Source of the DNA: Pasteurella testudinis DSM 23072
GTDB lineage: Bacteria > Pseudomonadota > Gammaproteobacteria > Enterobacterales > Pasteurellaceae
Reading direction: 5' to 3'
Assembly: GCF_900176075.1 (NCBI RefSeq)
Contig: NZ_FWWV01000005.1
Span: forward strand, 1-64,000
DNA length: 64,000 bases
Shown here: positions 19,058-29,408 of the stretch, piece after piece
Position numbering within the stretch: the first letter of the stretch is position 1
How the letters are laid out: each line of letters opens with the position of its first letter
Position numbers and translations under genes: made by a program
The notes under the pieces: model-generated
Seen by the model: the letters and a program-made list of their open reading frames with translations, nothing else
The model's database searches: none
What the model was told of the DNA's origin: nothing

Positions 19058-19154
19058 GTTATATGTCGCGCAATGTTGGCAAGCAACGCTATAAAAAAAC
19101 ACAAAAATCGGGTAATCTATTACATTCCTTTTCACGGCGAACGGAACAGCAAGC

Positions 19155-19646
19155 ATGTCCAAAAAATTAACCAAAACACTCGATGCGATTGATGTAAAAA
19201 TTTTAGACGAATTACAACGTAACGGTAAAATTTCCAATATTGATCTTTCCAAAAAAGTCGGCTTGTCGCCGACGCCTTGTCTGGAGCGGGTGCGCCGTTT
19301 GGAAAAACAGGGGATTATTACCGGTTACCGTGCCTTATTGAATCCTGAGCTATTGGATTCCGCCTTGTTGGTTATCGTGGAAATTACGCTTGTGCGCGGC
19401 AAACCGGACGTGTTCGAAGAGTTTAACCAAGCTGTGCAGCGCTTGGACGAAATTCAGGAGTGTCATTTGGTGTCGGGCGATTTTGATTACCTGTTGAAAA
19501 CACGGGTTGCCGATATGGCGGCATACCGCAAATTACTCGGCACGACCTTGCTGCGTCTGCCCGGCGTAAACGACACCCGCACTTATGTGGTGATGGAAGA
19601 AGTGAAACAAACCAATTACCTGCAATTAAAAGCAAAAACAGCATAA
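19155..19646 (+). CDS. lrp: leucine-responsive regulatory protein
   Basis: A 163-residue Lrp, nearly colinear with the 164 residues of E. coli Lrp. The N-terminal helix-turn-helix covers ISNIDLSKKVGLSPTPCLER; the C-terminal RAM/AsnC domain includes EIQECHLVSGDFDYLL and LPGVNDTRTYVV. It would be a global regulator of amino-acid metabolism and transport. It precedes ftsK by 12 bases, the same neighbourhood as in E. coli. Confidence 0.97.
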   Translation: MSKKLTKTLDAIDVKILDELQRNGKISNIDLSKKVGLSPTPCLERVRRLEKQGIITGYRALLNPELLDSALLVIVEITLVRGKPDVFEEFNQAVQRLDEIQECHLVSGDFDYLLKTRVADMAAYRKLLGTTLLRLPGVNDTRTYVVMEEVKQTNYLQLKAKTA

Positions 19647-19658
19647 AAGACGTAAAAC

Positions 19659-22517
19659 ATGATTCGAAACCTTAGACCGCAATACACCGCCAAGCAGTAT
19701 CTGATTGAAATCATTTTAGGCCTATTGGTACTGTTCGGCGTGTATTTAATTATAGCTTGGTCAAGCTATAGTCCTTATGACAATGCTTGGACCGTCGCCA
19801 GTCCGCAGCAAGCGCCGTTAAATAAAGCCGGTTCGTTCGGTGCGTGGTGTATCGATTTACTGTTTGCCCTGTTTGGCTCGGTGGCGAATATCATTCCGTT
19901 TGTGGTGGTGATCGCCTCAATTTTGCTGTTGCGCAACCGTTGGCGTGATCAATTCAGCAAGGGGCGGGTTATCTTGCGCTTATTCGGTTTTCTACTGCTG
20001 TTGTGCGGTTTGACTTCGCTGGCAACCCTCCTGCTGTCCAATACCGATACCTACCTTGCCGGCGGCGTGTTGGGCGGTTGGCTGATTAAAAGTTTGTATC
20101 CGTCTTTTGGCATGTTCGGCAGTTTTATGGCGGCATTTTGTGTTGCGGTGGTTGGCTTCATCTTAAGTTCGGGCATGTCTTTGGTGATGCTATTGGTCAG
20201 CGGCTATCAGTGGCTGACGGCTAAATATGATGAGGAAGACAGCGAACACGGTATGAATATGGCACAAGCCGAATCTTCGGATGTGCAGGCCTCCGCCCAA
20301 GCAGAACAAACGGTTGAGCAGTTAGAAGAAATTTTCCTGCCGGAAAGCGTCTTGCAGGCAAGACAAACCGCAACCAAACGTGTTTTGCAAAATGAATCGG
20401 GCGCAAGTGCGGTTAACCACCAAAATGACAGCGTGGAGGCAAACCGTTCGCACCCCGTCCGTTCGCAACCGGTGATTGTCGGTTTGGCAGAACAGCGTGA
20501 AACAGAAAACGCAATAGCCGCCGACAACACGACTGAACGGGCTACACCAGACCACGCTGAAGCGATTCACACAACGGTCGATTTACCGGATTTTGGCAAT
20601 TATCAGGTTGAGCAGGCAATCGAGCTGCCAAAAGTGTCGATTGCAACCGCAACGCAAAATCCGAATATGGCGCTTACCAACCTCACGCTTCCGGCTGTTG
20701 AGGGAATGCCGCAGATCAGTCTGGCCACGGCAGGACAAGACGTGTCCACAAAAGTAGCGTCGGCGGTTAACTCTGCCACTGAAAATGACGAACAGCCAGA
20801 TGATAGCATGATCAATGAGCTTGCCCGCCAGTTTGCCGAACGTGAACAGCAACGGTTGGCAGAAATGCAAAAAACGGCGCGGGCGCTGAATGCCGAAAAA
20901 GAGCTGCAAGTTATTTTGAGTGATGAGAATGCGGTGAATCCGGCGCCTAAAACCGTACCGGATTACAAACCGTACGAAAACAGTTTGATTCACCCGCTCT
21001 TGCAACCGAAAGTCAGCCACAGCGGCAAACCGAGCACGCCGTTGCCGAGTTTGGATTTATTGGAACAGCGTAAAGCGGAAGAACAGGATATTAGCCGAGA
21101 AGAGATCGATGAAACTTCGGCACAGATCGAACACCAGTTGCGCAATTTCAACGTCAAAGCCAAAGTGCAGAGCGTATTGGTCGGGCCGGTGGTCACCCGT
21201 TACGAGTTGGAATTAGAGCCGGGCACCAAAGCCTCGAAAGTCAGTGGCTTGGATACCGATTTGGCGCGCGCCTTGATGTTCCGCTCAATTCGGGTGGCGG
21301 AAGTGATTCCGGGCAAGCCGTATATCGGTATCGAAACCCCGAATTTACGCCGTCAAACCGTGAGTTTGCGCGATGTACTTGCGAGCAAGCAATTCAACCA
21401 AAGCAATGCCATTTTACCGCTCGCCTTGGGCAAAGACATCAGCGGTGAGCCGATTGTGGTCGATCTGGCGAAAATGCCGCACTTGTTGGTTGCCGGTTCG
21501 ACCGGATCGGGCAAATCCGTCGGTGTTAACAGTATGATTTTGAGCTTGTTGTATAAACGCAAGCCGGAAGAAGTACGTTTTATCATGATCGATCCGAAGG
21601 TGGTGGAATTGTCGATTTACAACGACATACCGCACTTGCTGACCGAAGTGGTGACCGACATGAAAAAAGCCGCCAACGCACTGCGCTGGTGTGTGGACGA
21701 GATGGAGCGCCGTTACCAGTTGTTATCCTCGTTATATGTGCGCAATATCGAAGGCTTTAACAGTAAAATTGACGAAGCGGAGGCGATGAACCTGCCGATT
21801 CCGAATCCGACCTGGCGGCCGGGCGATACTATGGACAATATGCCGCCGGCGCTGGAAAAATTGAGTTATATTGTGGTGATTGTCGATGAATTTGCCGATT
21901 TATTGATGGTGGCCGGTAAACAAGTGGAAGAACTGATCGCCCGTTTGGCGCAAAAAGCGCGTGCGGTGGGGATTCATCTGATTTTGGCGACCCAACGGCC
22001 ATCGGTCGATGTGATCACCGGCTTGATTAAAGCCAATATCCCAAGCCGGATTGCGTTTACCGTGGCGAGTAAAATCGACTCGCGCACGATTTTGGATCAA
22101 GGCGGTGCAGAAGCATTGTTAGGGCGCGGGGATATGCTGTATTCGGGACAAGGCTCGTCCGAACTGATTCGGGTACACGGTGCTTTTATGAGCGATGAAG
22201 AGGTTTCCAAAGTGGCGGACGATTGGCGTGCGCGCGGCAAACCGCAATATTTGGACGATATTGTGGTTTCACAAGAGGAAGAAAGCGGGGAAAGTGCGGT
22301 CGGCGGCAGTGGCGACGATCTGGACGATCTGTTTGATGCGGTGACGGAATATGTATTGACTACCGGCAATACCTCAATTTCGTCGATCCAGCGTAATTTC
22401 AAACTGGGCTTCAACCGTGCGGCACGGATTGTCGATCAAATGGAAGCGCAGGGTATTGTTTCTGCCGCCAGCAACGGCAAGCGGGAAATTTTAGCGCCGC
22501 GCGGCAATTATGAATAA
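19659..22517 (+). CDS. ftsK: DNA translocase FtsK
   Basis: A 952-residue divisome-associated DNA pump that aligns the dif sites at the septum. Four membrane segments fill residues 20-185, followed by a low-complexity linker (about 190-430) rich in Glu, Ala and Gln. The motor holds Walker [11 protein letters not shown] (about 614-623), Walker [11 protein letters not shown] and [14 protein letters not shown], and the C-terminal gamma winged helix reads KOPS-like sites. The linker is shorter than in E. coli (1329 residues), as in other Pasteurellaceae. lolA and rarA follow as in E. coli. Confidence 0.96.
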   Translation: MIRNLRPQYTAKQYLIEIILGLLVLFGVYLIIAWSSYSPYDNAWTVASPQQAPLNKAGSFGAWCIDLLFALFGSVANIIPFVVVIASILLLRNRWRDQFSKGRVILRLFGFLLLLCGLTSLATLLLSNTDTYLAGGVLGGWLIKSLYPSFGMFGSFMAAFCVAVVGFILSSGMSLVMLLVSGYQWLTAKYDEEDSEHGMNMAQAESSDVQASAQAEQTVEQLEEIFLPESVLQARQTATKRVLQNESGASAVNHQNDSVEANRSHPVRSQPVIVGLAEQRETENAIAADNTTERATPDHAEAIHTTVDLPDFGNYQVEQAIELPKVSIATATQNPNMALTNLTLPAVEGMPQISLATAGQDVSTKVASAVNSATENDEQPDDSMINELARQFAEREQQRLAEMQKTARALNAEKELQVILSDENAVNPAPKTVPDYKPYENSLIHPLLQPKVSHSGKPSTPLPSLDLLEQRKAEEQDISREEIDETSAQIEHQLRNFNVKAKVQSVLVGPVVTRYELELEPGTKASKVSGLDTDLARALMFRSIRVAEVIPGKPYIGIETPNLRRQTVSLRDVLASKQFNQSNAILPLALGKDISGEPIVVDLAKMPHLLVAGSTGSGKSVGVNSMILSLLYKRKPEEVRFIMIDPKVVELSIYNDIPHLLTEVVTDMKKAANALRWCVDEMERRYQLLSSLYVRNIEGFNSKIDEAEAMNLPIPNPTWRPGDTMDNMPPALEKLSYIVVIVDEFADLLMVAGKQVEELIARLAQKARAVGIHLILATQRPSVDVITGLIKANIPSRIAFTVASKIDSRTILDQGGAEALLGRGDMLYSGQGSSELIRVHGAFMSDEEVSKVADDWRARGKPQYLDDIVVSQEEESGESAVGGSGDDLDDLFDAVTEYVLTTGNTSISSIQRNFKLGFNRAARIVDQMEAQGIVSAASNGKREILAPRGNYE

Positions 22518-22636
22518 TGTCGAACAGTGAAGCGATCAAAGTGCGGTTAAGATCGGCTTAAGAACCAAAGTGTAAAATCATGGTCTTAATCACAGCAGCG
22601 TGAAATATCGTACGGAATATGCATGAAGGAAAAAAG

Positions 22637-23248
22637 ATGAAAACATTAATGAAAACCGCACTTGGCGCATTATTACTGGCAGCAGTTCATGTCGCTGCGG
22701 CGGCGCCAATTGATGATTTACAGCAACGCTTGGCGGAAGTCGGTTCTTACAGCGCCGATTTTAACCAACGCGTCACCACAGCCAACGGTAAATTAGTGCA
22801 AGAAGGCAGCGGTAAGTTTCAAGTGAAACGACCGAACCTGTTCCGTTTGGACACGAAAAAACCGCAGGAAACCCAAATTATTGCCGACGGCAAAACCTTA
22901 TGGTACTACGATCCATTTGTGCAACAGGTGACGGCGCGCAAGGTGGAAGAAGCGATTGACAACACCCCGTTTATTTTGCTGACCACCAACGATCCGAAAC
23001 AGTGGGCGCAATATAGCGTCAGCCAAAAAGGCGATATTTTTACTTTGACGCCGAAAGACAAAAACAGCGCCATCAAACGCTTTGAAGTGCGGATCGACAG
23101 CAACGGGCTGTTGCGTAATTTCAGCACCATTGAACAAGACGGGCAGGCGAATTTGTATATGTTGCGCAATATGAACAACGTGACGTTGGATAATAAATTA
23201 TTCCAGTTCAACGTGCCGAAAGGGGTTGAATTGGACGATCAACGCTAA
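22637..23248 (+). CDS. lolA: outer-membrane lipoprotein carrier LolA
   Basis: A periplasmic chaperone that carries lipoproteins from LolCDE to LolB. The 203-residue precursor has a signal peptide ending AAAAAP (cleavage near residue 21), then the half-barrel fold with GKFQVKRPNLFR and TLWYYDPFVQQ. The ATG at 22637 is preceded by GAAGGAAAAAAG; the ATG at 22619 would spoil the signal peptide. Its gene lies between ftsK and rarA. Confidence 0.94.
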   Translation: MKTLMKTALGALLLAAVHVAAAAPIDDLQQRLAEVGSYSADFNQRVTTANGKLVQEGSGKFQVKRPNLFRLDTKKPQETQIIADGKTLWYYDPFVQQVTARKVEEAIDNTPFILLTTNDPKQWAQYSVSQKGDIFTLTPKDKNSAIKRFEVRIDSNGLLRNFSTIEQDGQANLYMLRNMNNVTLDNKLFQFNVPKGVELDDQR

Positions 23249-23257
23249 GAAGTCATT

Positions 23258-24610
23258 ATGGCAAAAGGTGTGAATAATCTCTCGTTTGATTTTGCGGAAA
23301 GCGATTTTCGCCCGCTAGCGGCACGGATGCGGCCGACTACGCTGGATAATTACTTCGGGCAAGCGCATTTATTGGGCGAGGGAAAACCGTTGCGCAAAGC
23401 GATTGAAGCCGGACATATCCACTCGATGATCTTATGGGGGCCGCCCGGCACGGGCAAAACCACCTTGGCGGAAATTCTGGCACAGCGGATCAACGCCGAG
23501 GTGGAGCGGATTTCTGCCGTCACCGGCGGTGTGAAAGAGATTCGCGAAGCGATTGAACGTGCCAGACAAAACAAGTTGGCGGATCGCCGCACCATTCTGT
23601 TTGTCGATGAAGTCCACCGTTTTAACAAAAGCCAGCAAGACGCTTTTTTACCGCATATTGAAGACGGCACGATTATTTTTATCGGCGCCACCACCGAAAA
23701 TCCCTCGTTTGAATTGAACAGCGCTTTGCTGTCGCGTGCCCGAGTTTATTTATTAAAAGCCTTGAATGAAGCCGATATTCAGGCGATTTTGCAACACGCC
23801 TTGCAAGACGAAAAGTGCGGTTTGGGACAACAAGCTATCCAACTGGAAGACAATCTGCTGGCGATTCTGGCGGAATATGTGCATGGTGATGCACGCTTGG
23901 CGTTGAATTGTCTGGAATTGATGGTTGATATGGCGCAAGAGATTGACGGTGCTAAACAGTTGACCCAAGCGCTGTTGGTTGAAGTGTTAGGCGAACGCCA
24001 AGCCCGTTTTGATAAACAAGGGGATCGCTATTACGATCTGATTTCGGCGGTGCATAAATCGATTCGCGGCTCTGCCCCTGACGCGGCGCTGTATTGGTAT
24101 GCACGGATTATCACCGCCGGCGGTGATCCGTTATATGTTGCGCGCCGCTTGTTGGCAATTGCCTCGGAAGATGTCGGTAACGCCGATCCGCGCGCCATGC
24201 AGGTTGCGCTCAGTGCTTGGGATTGTTTCACCCGCGTCGGCGCGGCCGAAGGCGAACGGGCGATTGCGCAAGCGATTGTCTATCTTGCCGTTGCGCCGAA
24301 AAGTAACGCGGTCTATCAGGCGTTCAACGCTGCCAAGCAACAGGCGACCCAATTTCCCGATTATGATGTGCCACCGCACTTGTGCAATGCGCCGACCAAA
24401 CTGATGAAATCCCTCGGTTACGGCGAGGAATACCGCTATGCCCACCATGAAGAAAACGCCTACGCCGCCGGAGAAAATTATTTCCCGCCGGAACTGAAAG
24501 ACAGCCGCTATTACTTCCCGACCGAGCGCGGCATGGAAGGTAAAATCAAACAAAAGTTAGACTGGTTAAACCAGTTGGATCAACAAAGCGACAAAGTGCG
24601 GTATAAATAG
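23258..24610 (+). CDS. rarA: replication-associated recombination protein A (AAA ATPase)
   Basis: A 450-residue clamp-loader-like AAA ATPase (MgsA/WRNIP1 family) acting at stalled replication forks. Walker [10 protein letters not shown] (about residues 63-71), Walker [11 protein letters not shown], sensor GATTENPSF and the arginine finger region SRARVYLLK are present, followed by the C-terminal tetramerisation domain. It starts 9 bases after lolA, so the two are probably co-transcribed. Confidence 0.95.
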   Translation: MAKGVNNLSFDFAESDFRPLAARMRPTTLDNYFGQAHLLGEGKPLRKAIEAGHIHSMILWGPPGTGKTTLAEILAQRINAEVERISAVTGGVKEIREAIERARQNKLADRRTILFVDEVHRFNKSQQDAFLPHIEDGTIIFIGATTENPSFELNSALLSRARVYLLKALNEADIQAILQHALQDEKCGLGQQAIQLEDNLLAILAEYVHGDARLALNCLELMVDMAQEIDGAKQLTQALLVEVLGERQARFDKQGDRYYDLISAVHKSIRGSAPDAALYWYARIITAGGDPLYVARRLLAIASEDVGNADPRAMQVALSAWDCFTRVGAAEGERAIAQAIVYLAVAPKSNAVYQAFNAAKQQATQFPDYDVPPHLCNAPTKLMKSLGYGEEYRYAHHEENAYAAGENYFPPELKDSRYYFPTERGMEGKIKQKLDWLNQLDQQSDKVRYK

Positions 24611-24644
24611 TTTTCCCAATCTGATCCCGATTAAGGAGCAAAGT

Positions 24645-26105
24645 ATGTTTCAACTGAATGATGTTCAATTACTCAAAACCGAGTGTTATATCGACGGGAA
24701 ATGGCGCTCGGCGCTGAGCGGCGAAACGGTGGCGGTTTTTAATCCGGCTACGGGTGATAAAATTGGCGACGTGCCGCAAATGGCGGCGCAAGAAGCCTTG
24801 GAGGCAGTTGCGGCGGCTCAACAAGCCCTTAAGGGCTGGCAGCAAAAAACGGCAAAAGAGCGCAGCCGGATTCTGCGCAACTGGTTTGATCTGATCGTAC
24901 AGCACAAACAGGATCTGGCGAAAATCCTGACCATCGAGCAAGGCAAACCGCTGGCAGAAGCCGAAGGGGAAATTTTATACGGTGCGTCCTATATCGAATG
25001 GTATGCCGAAGAAGCCAAGCGGATTTACGGCGACACCATTCCGGCACCGAGTGCGGACAAACGGATTTTGGTCACTAAACAACCCATCGGCGTTTGTGCG
25101 GCGATTACGCCGTGGAATTTTCCGAATGCGATGATCACGCGCAAAGCCGCTCCTGCCTTGGCGGCGGGTTGTACTTTTGTGATTCGCCCCGCTTCACAAA
25201 CACCGCTCTCGGCATTGGCGTTGGCTGAATTGGCGCAACGGGCAGGAATTCCGGCAGGAGTTTTCAACGTGATTACCGGCAGCGCCACCCAAATTGGTAA
25301 AGTTCTGACCGAAGACGATCGGGTGAAAAAATTCAGTTTTACCGGCTCCACCCAAGTCGGGCGCCTGCTAATGCAGCAATGTTCTTCCACCATCAAAAAA
25401 GTGTCGTTGGAATTAGGCGGCAATGCGCCGTTTATCGTATTTGACGATGCCGATTTGGACGCAGCGGTTGAGGGCGCGATGGCTTGTAAATTCCGCAATG
25501 CCGGGCAGACTTGTGTCTGTGCCAACCGAATTTATGTGCAAAGTGCGGTTTACGATGCTTTCATCGAACGCTTTAAAAGTGCGGTAGTCGGCTTAAAAAT
25601 CGGTAACGGCTTAGAATCAGGTGTGACCTTTGGCCCCTTGATTGAACAAAGTGCGGTTGCCAAAGTGGAGGATCATATCGCCGATGCCTTGCAAAAAGGG
25701 GCGGAAATCGTTTGCGGCGGCGCTTTAGCCGAGCAGGGCGGCTTGTTCTACCAACCGACAATTGTGCGTAACGTCACCGCCGAGATGAAAGTGGCGACAG
25801 AAGAGACGTTCGGTCCGTTGGCGCCGATTTTCAAATTTGAAACCGAAGAGGAAGTGATTGCCGCCGCCAATGCCACTGAGTTCGGCTTGGCGTCTTACTT
25901 CTACAGCCGTGATATCGGGCGGATCATGCGAGTGTCGGAAAATTTGGAATACGGCATGGTCGGCGTGAATAGCGGCATTCTTTCCAATGAAGCCGCGCCG
26001 TTTGGTGGGGTGAAACAATCCGGTTTAGGGCGCGAAGGTTCGAAATACGGCATAGAGGATTATTTGGAAATCAAATATATCTTGCTCGGTGGATTGGATA
26101 AGTAG
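24645..26105 (+). CDS. gabD: succinate-semialdehyde dehydrogenase (GabD-like)
   Basis: A 486-residue aldehyde dehydrogenase aligning from end to end with E. coli GabD, which oxidises succinate semialdehyde to succinate with NADP. The catalytic Cys290 in GQTCVCANR and the general-base Glu256 in LELGGNAPF are present. The usual KPAS motif reads RPASQTP, with Arg181 in place of the highly conserved lysine, which may shift activity or cofactor handling. No gabT or gabP is nearby, so the source of the aldehyde is unclear. Three uptake signals lie in 117 bases of this gene. Confidence 0.88.
   Translation: MFQLNDVQLLKTECYIDGKWRSALSGETVAVFNPATGDKIGDVPQMAAQEALEAVAAAQQALKGWQQKTAKERSRILRNWFDLIVQHKQDLAKILTIEQGKPLAEAEGEILYGASYIEWYAEEAKRIYGDTIPAPSADKRILVTKQPIGVCAAITPWNFPNAMITRKAAPALAAGCTFVIRPASQTPLSALALAELAQRAGIPAGVFNVITGSATQIGKVLTEDDRVKKFSFTGSTQVGRLLMQQCSSTIKKVSLELGGNAPFIVFDDADLDAAVEGAMACKFRNAGQTCVCANRIYVQSAVYDAFIERFKSAVVGLKIGNGLESGVTFGPLIEQSAVAKVEDHIADALQKGAEIVCGGALAEQGGLFYQPTIVRNVTAEMKVATEETFGPLAPIFKFETEEEVIAAANATEFGLASYFYSRDIGRIMRVSENLEYGMVGVNSGILSNEAAPFGGVKQSGLGREGSKYGIEDYLEIKYILLGGLDK
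25541..25657 (+). repeat. cluster of three uptake signal sequences inside gabD
   Basis: AAGTGCGGT at 25541-25549, 25577-25585 and 25649-25657, all in the same orientation and in the same reading frame, where each encodes the tripeptide Ser-Ala-Val. This is a dense group of DNA uptake signals in one coding region. Confidence 0.9.
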
Positions 26106-26120
26106 GGGATTACGCTCTAT

Positions 26121-26156
26121 TGGAAAAGCGCTGGGTAGCACACCGGCGCTTTTATA
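26121..26156. terminator. bidirectional terminator gabD / haem receptor
   Basis: AAAAGCGC (26124-26131) pairs with GCGCTTTT (26146-26153). The stem's own A and T ends give a U tract in both directions, suiting the convergent genes on either side. Confidence 0.65.
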
Positions 26157-26169
26157 TGGTTTTATCCGG

Positions 26170-28464
26170 TTATAATTTGATTTCTAGATTAATGACATAA
26201 TTGCGCCCGGGTTCATTAAAACGCGCCAAGCCTTTTCCGTCTCGATCTATCGTATTGGTGGTACTATGGATATTGATTCCTCGCAAACGATCCCAAGTCT
26301 GATATTTACGGTTAAAGACATTATATATCCCACCTCTCAGCGTGATATTTTTAGAGAGCGCCACATAACCATAAAGATCAAACAGTGTTGCGGATTGATT
26401 GAGGTAAGGATATGGCTCATGACTTTCGCTATAGTTTCTTGTGCGATAGTTAAAATTATTTTTATAAATCATGGCGTCCTTCGCTTTTTTAGCACCTAAG
26501 TAACTCCATTTGCCATGTAATCCCCAATTACCCTTTGGTTGATCGTAACCCAACCCTAGTACGATTTTTATCGGTTGGATAGAGAGTAGGGCGGAATGGT
26601 TGGATAATTTTCCTTTGCTATAGCCTAAAGCACCATTTATTACCAATCCTTCAGGAAGAGGGCTGATTTCGCTTAAGTTTAATTCGCCTTGAATGCTAAT
26701 GCCGTTGATTGTTGCTTTATCAATATTGACCATTTGCTGGCTTAAAATTTCCCGTTCTTGTCGGCAAACATCACCACCGATATAAAAACACATGGACGGG
26801 TCATAAAATTGATTTTTCTCTTTGGTAATGGTTTCTTGTTCATGTAGAAAATTTTTATACCGGTTGTGGTAAACCGTCACCTTTAAATTTCCCAGATTGC
26901 TCTCGCCACTTAATGTCAGGGCATGGTTGAGGCTTTTTTCAGGCTGTAACTTGGGGTTTGCTAACCAACGACCAGCGCTGTTTTTGTCAAAGGTAAAATA
27001 CATCTCAGAGGCGGACGGTGTTCTGAAACCCGACGTGAGATCATAACTTAGTAGCCATGAAGGCGTTAAAAAGATATCGGTTCCCATCAACAGGCTTAAT
27101 CCATTGAAGGTTTTTGCGGGCGGTATCGTATCTTGGCAGTTATTGCATTTGGCGTTTAGCGCTTGTGGTTTTAATCGGGTCGAGTCATAGCGAAATCCTA
27201 AACGGCTGGTTAGCTTTTCATTCCAATTGATGTGATCAAATAACCCGATATGAAACTGTGTTGTTTTAACCGGATGTTGGATCGTTCCGGGGATTAAGGT
27301 TGATCCGCGCTCTAGTATCAGCGTATCTAAATTACTGTTTTCAAATCGGCGTTTGCCCAATGCGCCGTTTAGCTTAAATTCATGTTGCGCCCCCAAAAAC
27401 GCCAATGGTTGGCTGTGCAATTCGAGTGCAACTTGGTTAAATTTGGTTTTCATTCTCCGATCATAGACTTCGTCCAACCGCTTTTGCTCGGTTTTCCAAT
27501 CTCTTCCGCCTTTATAATTCACCGAGGCGATATCGGTTTTTTGTAAATCGTAGTGTAATTTTAAGGTGTCAAGGTAGGTTGAGTTCGGTGTGAATTCATA
27601 AGATAAACGGTAGCTTTGACGTTGATGCTGATCATCAGCTTCACGCCACTGGCTGCCGAACAAAACGTAAGATTTTTCGTCAATGTAATTTGAACCTTTT
27701 TGCCCGTGGGTTTCAAAAGCGATACGGTGCAGATTATTGAAACGGTAGCCTAATTTCACTAACCAAGCATGATAGCGGTGTTTGGAAGGATCAGGAATGC
27801 CGCGTGCGGAGCCGTTAATATCTTCACCATCGGTTAAGCTTTTCAGTTCATGTCCGCGACGTTGGCTGTAAAGTGCCGTGACATCAATATCGTTTTCATT
27901 TAACGCAAACCCAAGCGTATTGGTAAATTGACGGTTTTTGCTGCTGTAACCGTTTTTTAATAACACGCCGCTGCGCCGACCCAGTTGGATAATATCCTGA
28001 TAAGACAAAGTGCGGTAATTGACGACACCGCCTAATGCGCCGCTACCGTAATTGAAAGAATCGGCACCTTGCCCGATTTCAATCCGTTGGATCAATTCGG
28101 GATCGATACTCAAGCGTGAGTTGTTAAAATTGCCGTATCGGTTGTACAGGGAATTTTCCTCCGAATCGGGTAATGCGATCCCGTCAATACTTAACGCCAC
28201 CCGATTTCCTTCTACACCACGCAAAGTGAATCCTTTGTTATGCCGCCCATGATCAGCTATTCCCACATCCGGGGTATAGCGTACCAAATCTTGCGAACTG
28301 CCGATTAACTCTTTTTGGATTTGTTCCCGATTTTTACTGATTTCAGTTAATTTCGTGCTGTATTCTGAGGTCACGAGAACCTCTTCCAACGCGGCTTCTT
28401 CCGCTTTGGTCGTGGCGGCTAGTAGCGAAGTCAGAAAGAAAATAGGAAATATTTTATTATTCAT
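26170..28464 (-). CDS. TonB-dependent haem/haemoglobin-type receptor (HmbR/HemR-like)
   Basis: A 764-residue outer-membrane receptor. A signal peptide (cleavage near ATTKA, residue 21) is followed by a TonB box-like EEVLVTSE, a plug domain with GFTLRGVEGNRVALSIDGI and GQGADSFNYGSGALGG, and a barrel whose last residue pattern is NLEIKL. FRTPSASEMYF followed by NPKLQPEKS is the conserved block of haem, haemoglobin and transferrin receptors (FRAP and NPNL type). Cysteine pairs CNNC and CFYIGGDVC mark two extracellular loops. It faces a Fur-type box shared with the divergent hut genes. The ligand is inferred, not proven. Confidence 0.85.
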   Translation of the reverse strand: MNNKIFPIFFLTSLLAATTKAEEAALEEVLVTSEYSTKLTEISKNREQIQKELIGSSQDLVRYTPDVGIADHGRHNKGFTLRGVEGNRVALSIDGIALPDSEENSLYNRYGNFNNSRLSIDPELIQRIEIGQGADSFNYGSGALGGVVNYRTLSYQDIIQLGRRSGVLLKNGYSSKNRQFTNTLGFALNENDIDVTALYSQRRGHELKSLTDGEDINGSARGIPDPSKHRYHAWLVKLGYRFNNLHRIAFETHGQKGSNYIDEKSYVLFGSQWREADDQHQRQSYRLSYEFTPNSTYLDTLKLHYDLQKTDIASVNYKGGRDWKTEQKRLDEVYDRRMKTKFNQVALELHSQPLAFLGAQHEFKLNGALGKRRFENSNLDTLILERGSTLIPGTIQHPVKTTQFHIGLFDHINWNEKLTSRLGFRYDSTRLKPQALNAKCNNCQDTIPPAKTFNGLSLLMGTDIFLTPSWLLSYDLTSGFRTPSASEMYFTFDKNSAGRWLANPKLQPEKSLNHALTLSGESNLGNLKVTVYHNRYKNFLHEQETITKEKNQFYDPSMCFYIGGDVCRQEREILSQQMVNIDKATINGISIQGELNLSEISPLPEGLVINGALGYSKGKLSNHSALLSIQPIKIVLGLGYDQPKGNWGLHGKWSYLGAKKAKDAMIYKNNFNYRTRNYSESHEPYPYLNQSATLFDLYGYVALSKNITLRGGIYNVFNRKYQTWDRLRGINIHSTTNTIDRDGKGLARFNEPGRNYVINLEIKL

Positions 28465-28513
28465 GTTTTACCTTGTAATAAAGAAATTCACTTATTTTTA
28501 ATAAAATATAATT

Positions 28514-28532
28514 GATAATGAGATTGATTATT
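28514..28532. promoter_or_regulatory. Fur box between the haem receptor and hutX remnant
   Basis: GATAATGAGATTGATTATT matches the 19-base Fur consensus at about 14 positions. It sits 50 bases before the receptor start on the minus strand and 67 bases before the hutX remnant on the plus strand, so it could control both. Confidence 0.6.
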
Positions 28533-28598
28533 ATTAATATATTTGTGTGCGAGTCAAGTAACTTGTTGTAAGTTTTAATTTAATTGGAAAAAATAAAT

Positions 28599-28824
28599 AT
28601 GGATTTAACACAATTAAGGCAGAAGTTAGAGGAAGAAAAACCCGCTTTACTGGAGGATTTTGCACAACGGCATTAGGTTAAGCTGCGTGATGTTTTTATC
28701 AGCTTTGGAATTTTTTCTAAACCGGCAAGGAAATGCAATGTGCAAGATATTTATCGACAGAGATTCACATCGACAATTATTGCCAGAGCAATTAGTGCGA
28801 TTCGAAATAATGCAACAAGCTTAA
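28599..28824 (+). pseudogene. hutX: hutX pseudogene (haem carrier), nonsense plus internal deletion
   Basis: The start reads MDLTQLRQKLEEEKPALLED, clearly related to the intact HutX at 53371. It stops at codon 26 where a CAG became TAG (28674-28676). The DNA after it still follows the homologous gene for about 40 bases, with an extra T shifting the frame, then jumps to the C-terminal part: MCKIFIDRDSHRQLLPEQL (from 28738) matches the end of HutX. The middle, roughly 90 codons, is deleted. The gene cannot make a working protein. hutZ downstream remains open. Confidence 0.9.
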
Positions 28825-28861
28825 CTGAGAAAACGTATAATTTTAACAAATAGGAAGTGAG

Positions 28862-29401
28862 ATGGTAACACGTCAAGAGCGCTTACAGAGTCGATTAGAA
28901 CCAGAAGTACAAGAAATAAAAAGGCAATGCCGAACATTATTATTGGCAACAGTGGATAGCAGCGGTAATCCGAATGTGAGTTATGCTCCGTTCGTATTGA
29001 ATGATCGGGGATACTATGTTTTTATCTCTGATATTGCACGCCATGCACGTAATCTTAAAGCGTGCAATAAAGTATCATTAATGTTAATTGAAGATGAAGC
29101 GAATAGCCGCCAGATTTTTGCGCGCCGCCGTTTATCATTTGATGCAACCGCAGAAATTGTTGCGTATGGTAGTGAGGAGTGGTTGCAAGGAACAAAAGCG
29201 ATGAGTGAGCGGCATGGTGATATTGTCAGTCGATTAACGAACATGAGGGATTTTACATTATTTAATTTGATCCCTGAACAAGGCCTGTTTGTTAAAGGCT
29301 TTGGACAGGCATTTAAAGTGAGTGCTGACGATTTGATTGCTGCCGTTCACCTGCAACAAGGTCATCTCGAATCAGACAGGGGTAAATCAAGTTTGAGCTA
29401 A
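28862..29401 (+). CDS. hutZ: haem utilisation protein HutZ (copy 1)
   Basis: A 179-residue HutZ/HugZ-type protein with the split-barrel flavin/haem-binding fold. Conserved blocks are TLLLATVDSSGNPNVSYAPF, YYVFISDIARHARNL, LMLIEDEANSRQIFARRR and DFTLFNLIPEQGLFVKGFG. In Vibrio HutZ receives haem from HutX and degrades it. This copy is about 75 percent like the one at 53869 by eye. Its partner hutX is broken, so haem would have to come from the other HutX or directly. GGAAGTGAG precedes the ATG. Confidence 0.92.
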   Translation: MVTRQERLQSRLEPEVQEIKRQCRTLLLATVDSSGNPNVSYAPFVLNDRGYYVFISDIARHARNLKACNKVSLMLIEDEANSRQIFARRRLSFDATAEIVAYGSEEWLQGTKAMSERHGDIVSRLTNMRDFTLFNLIPEQGLFVKGFGQAFKVSADDLIAAVHLQQGHLESDRGKSSLS

Positions 29402-29408
29402 TCAAATC

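Noticed and set aside
20583-21020. Minus-strand frame opposite the ftsK linker
   Set aside because: Low-complexity linker DNA produces long open frames on both strands; no domain seen.
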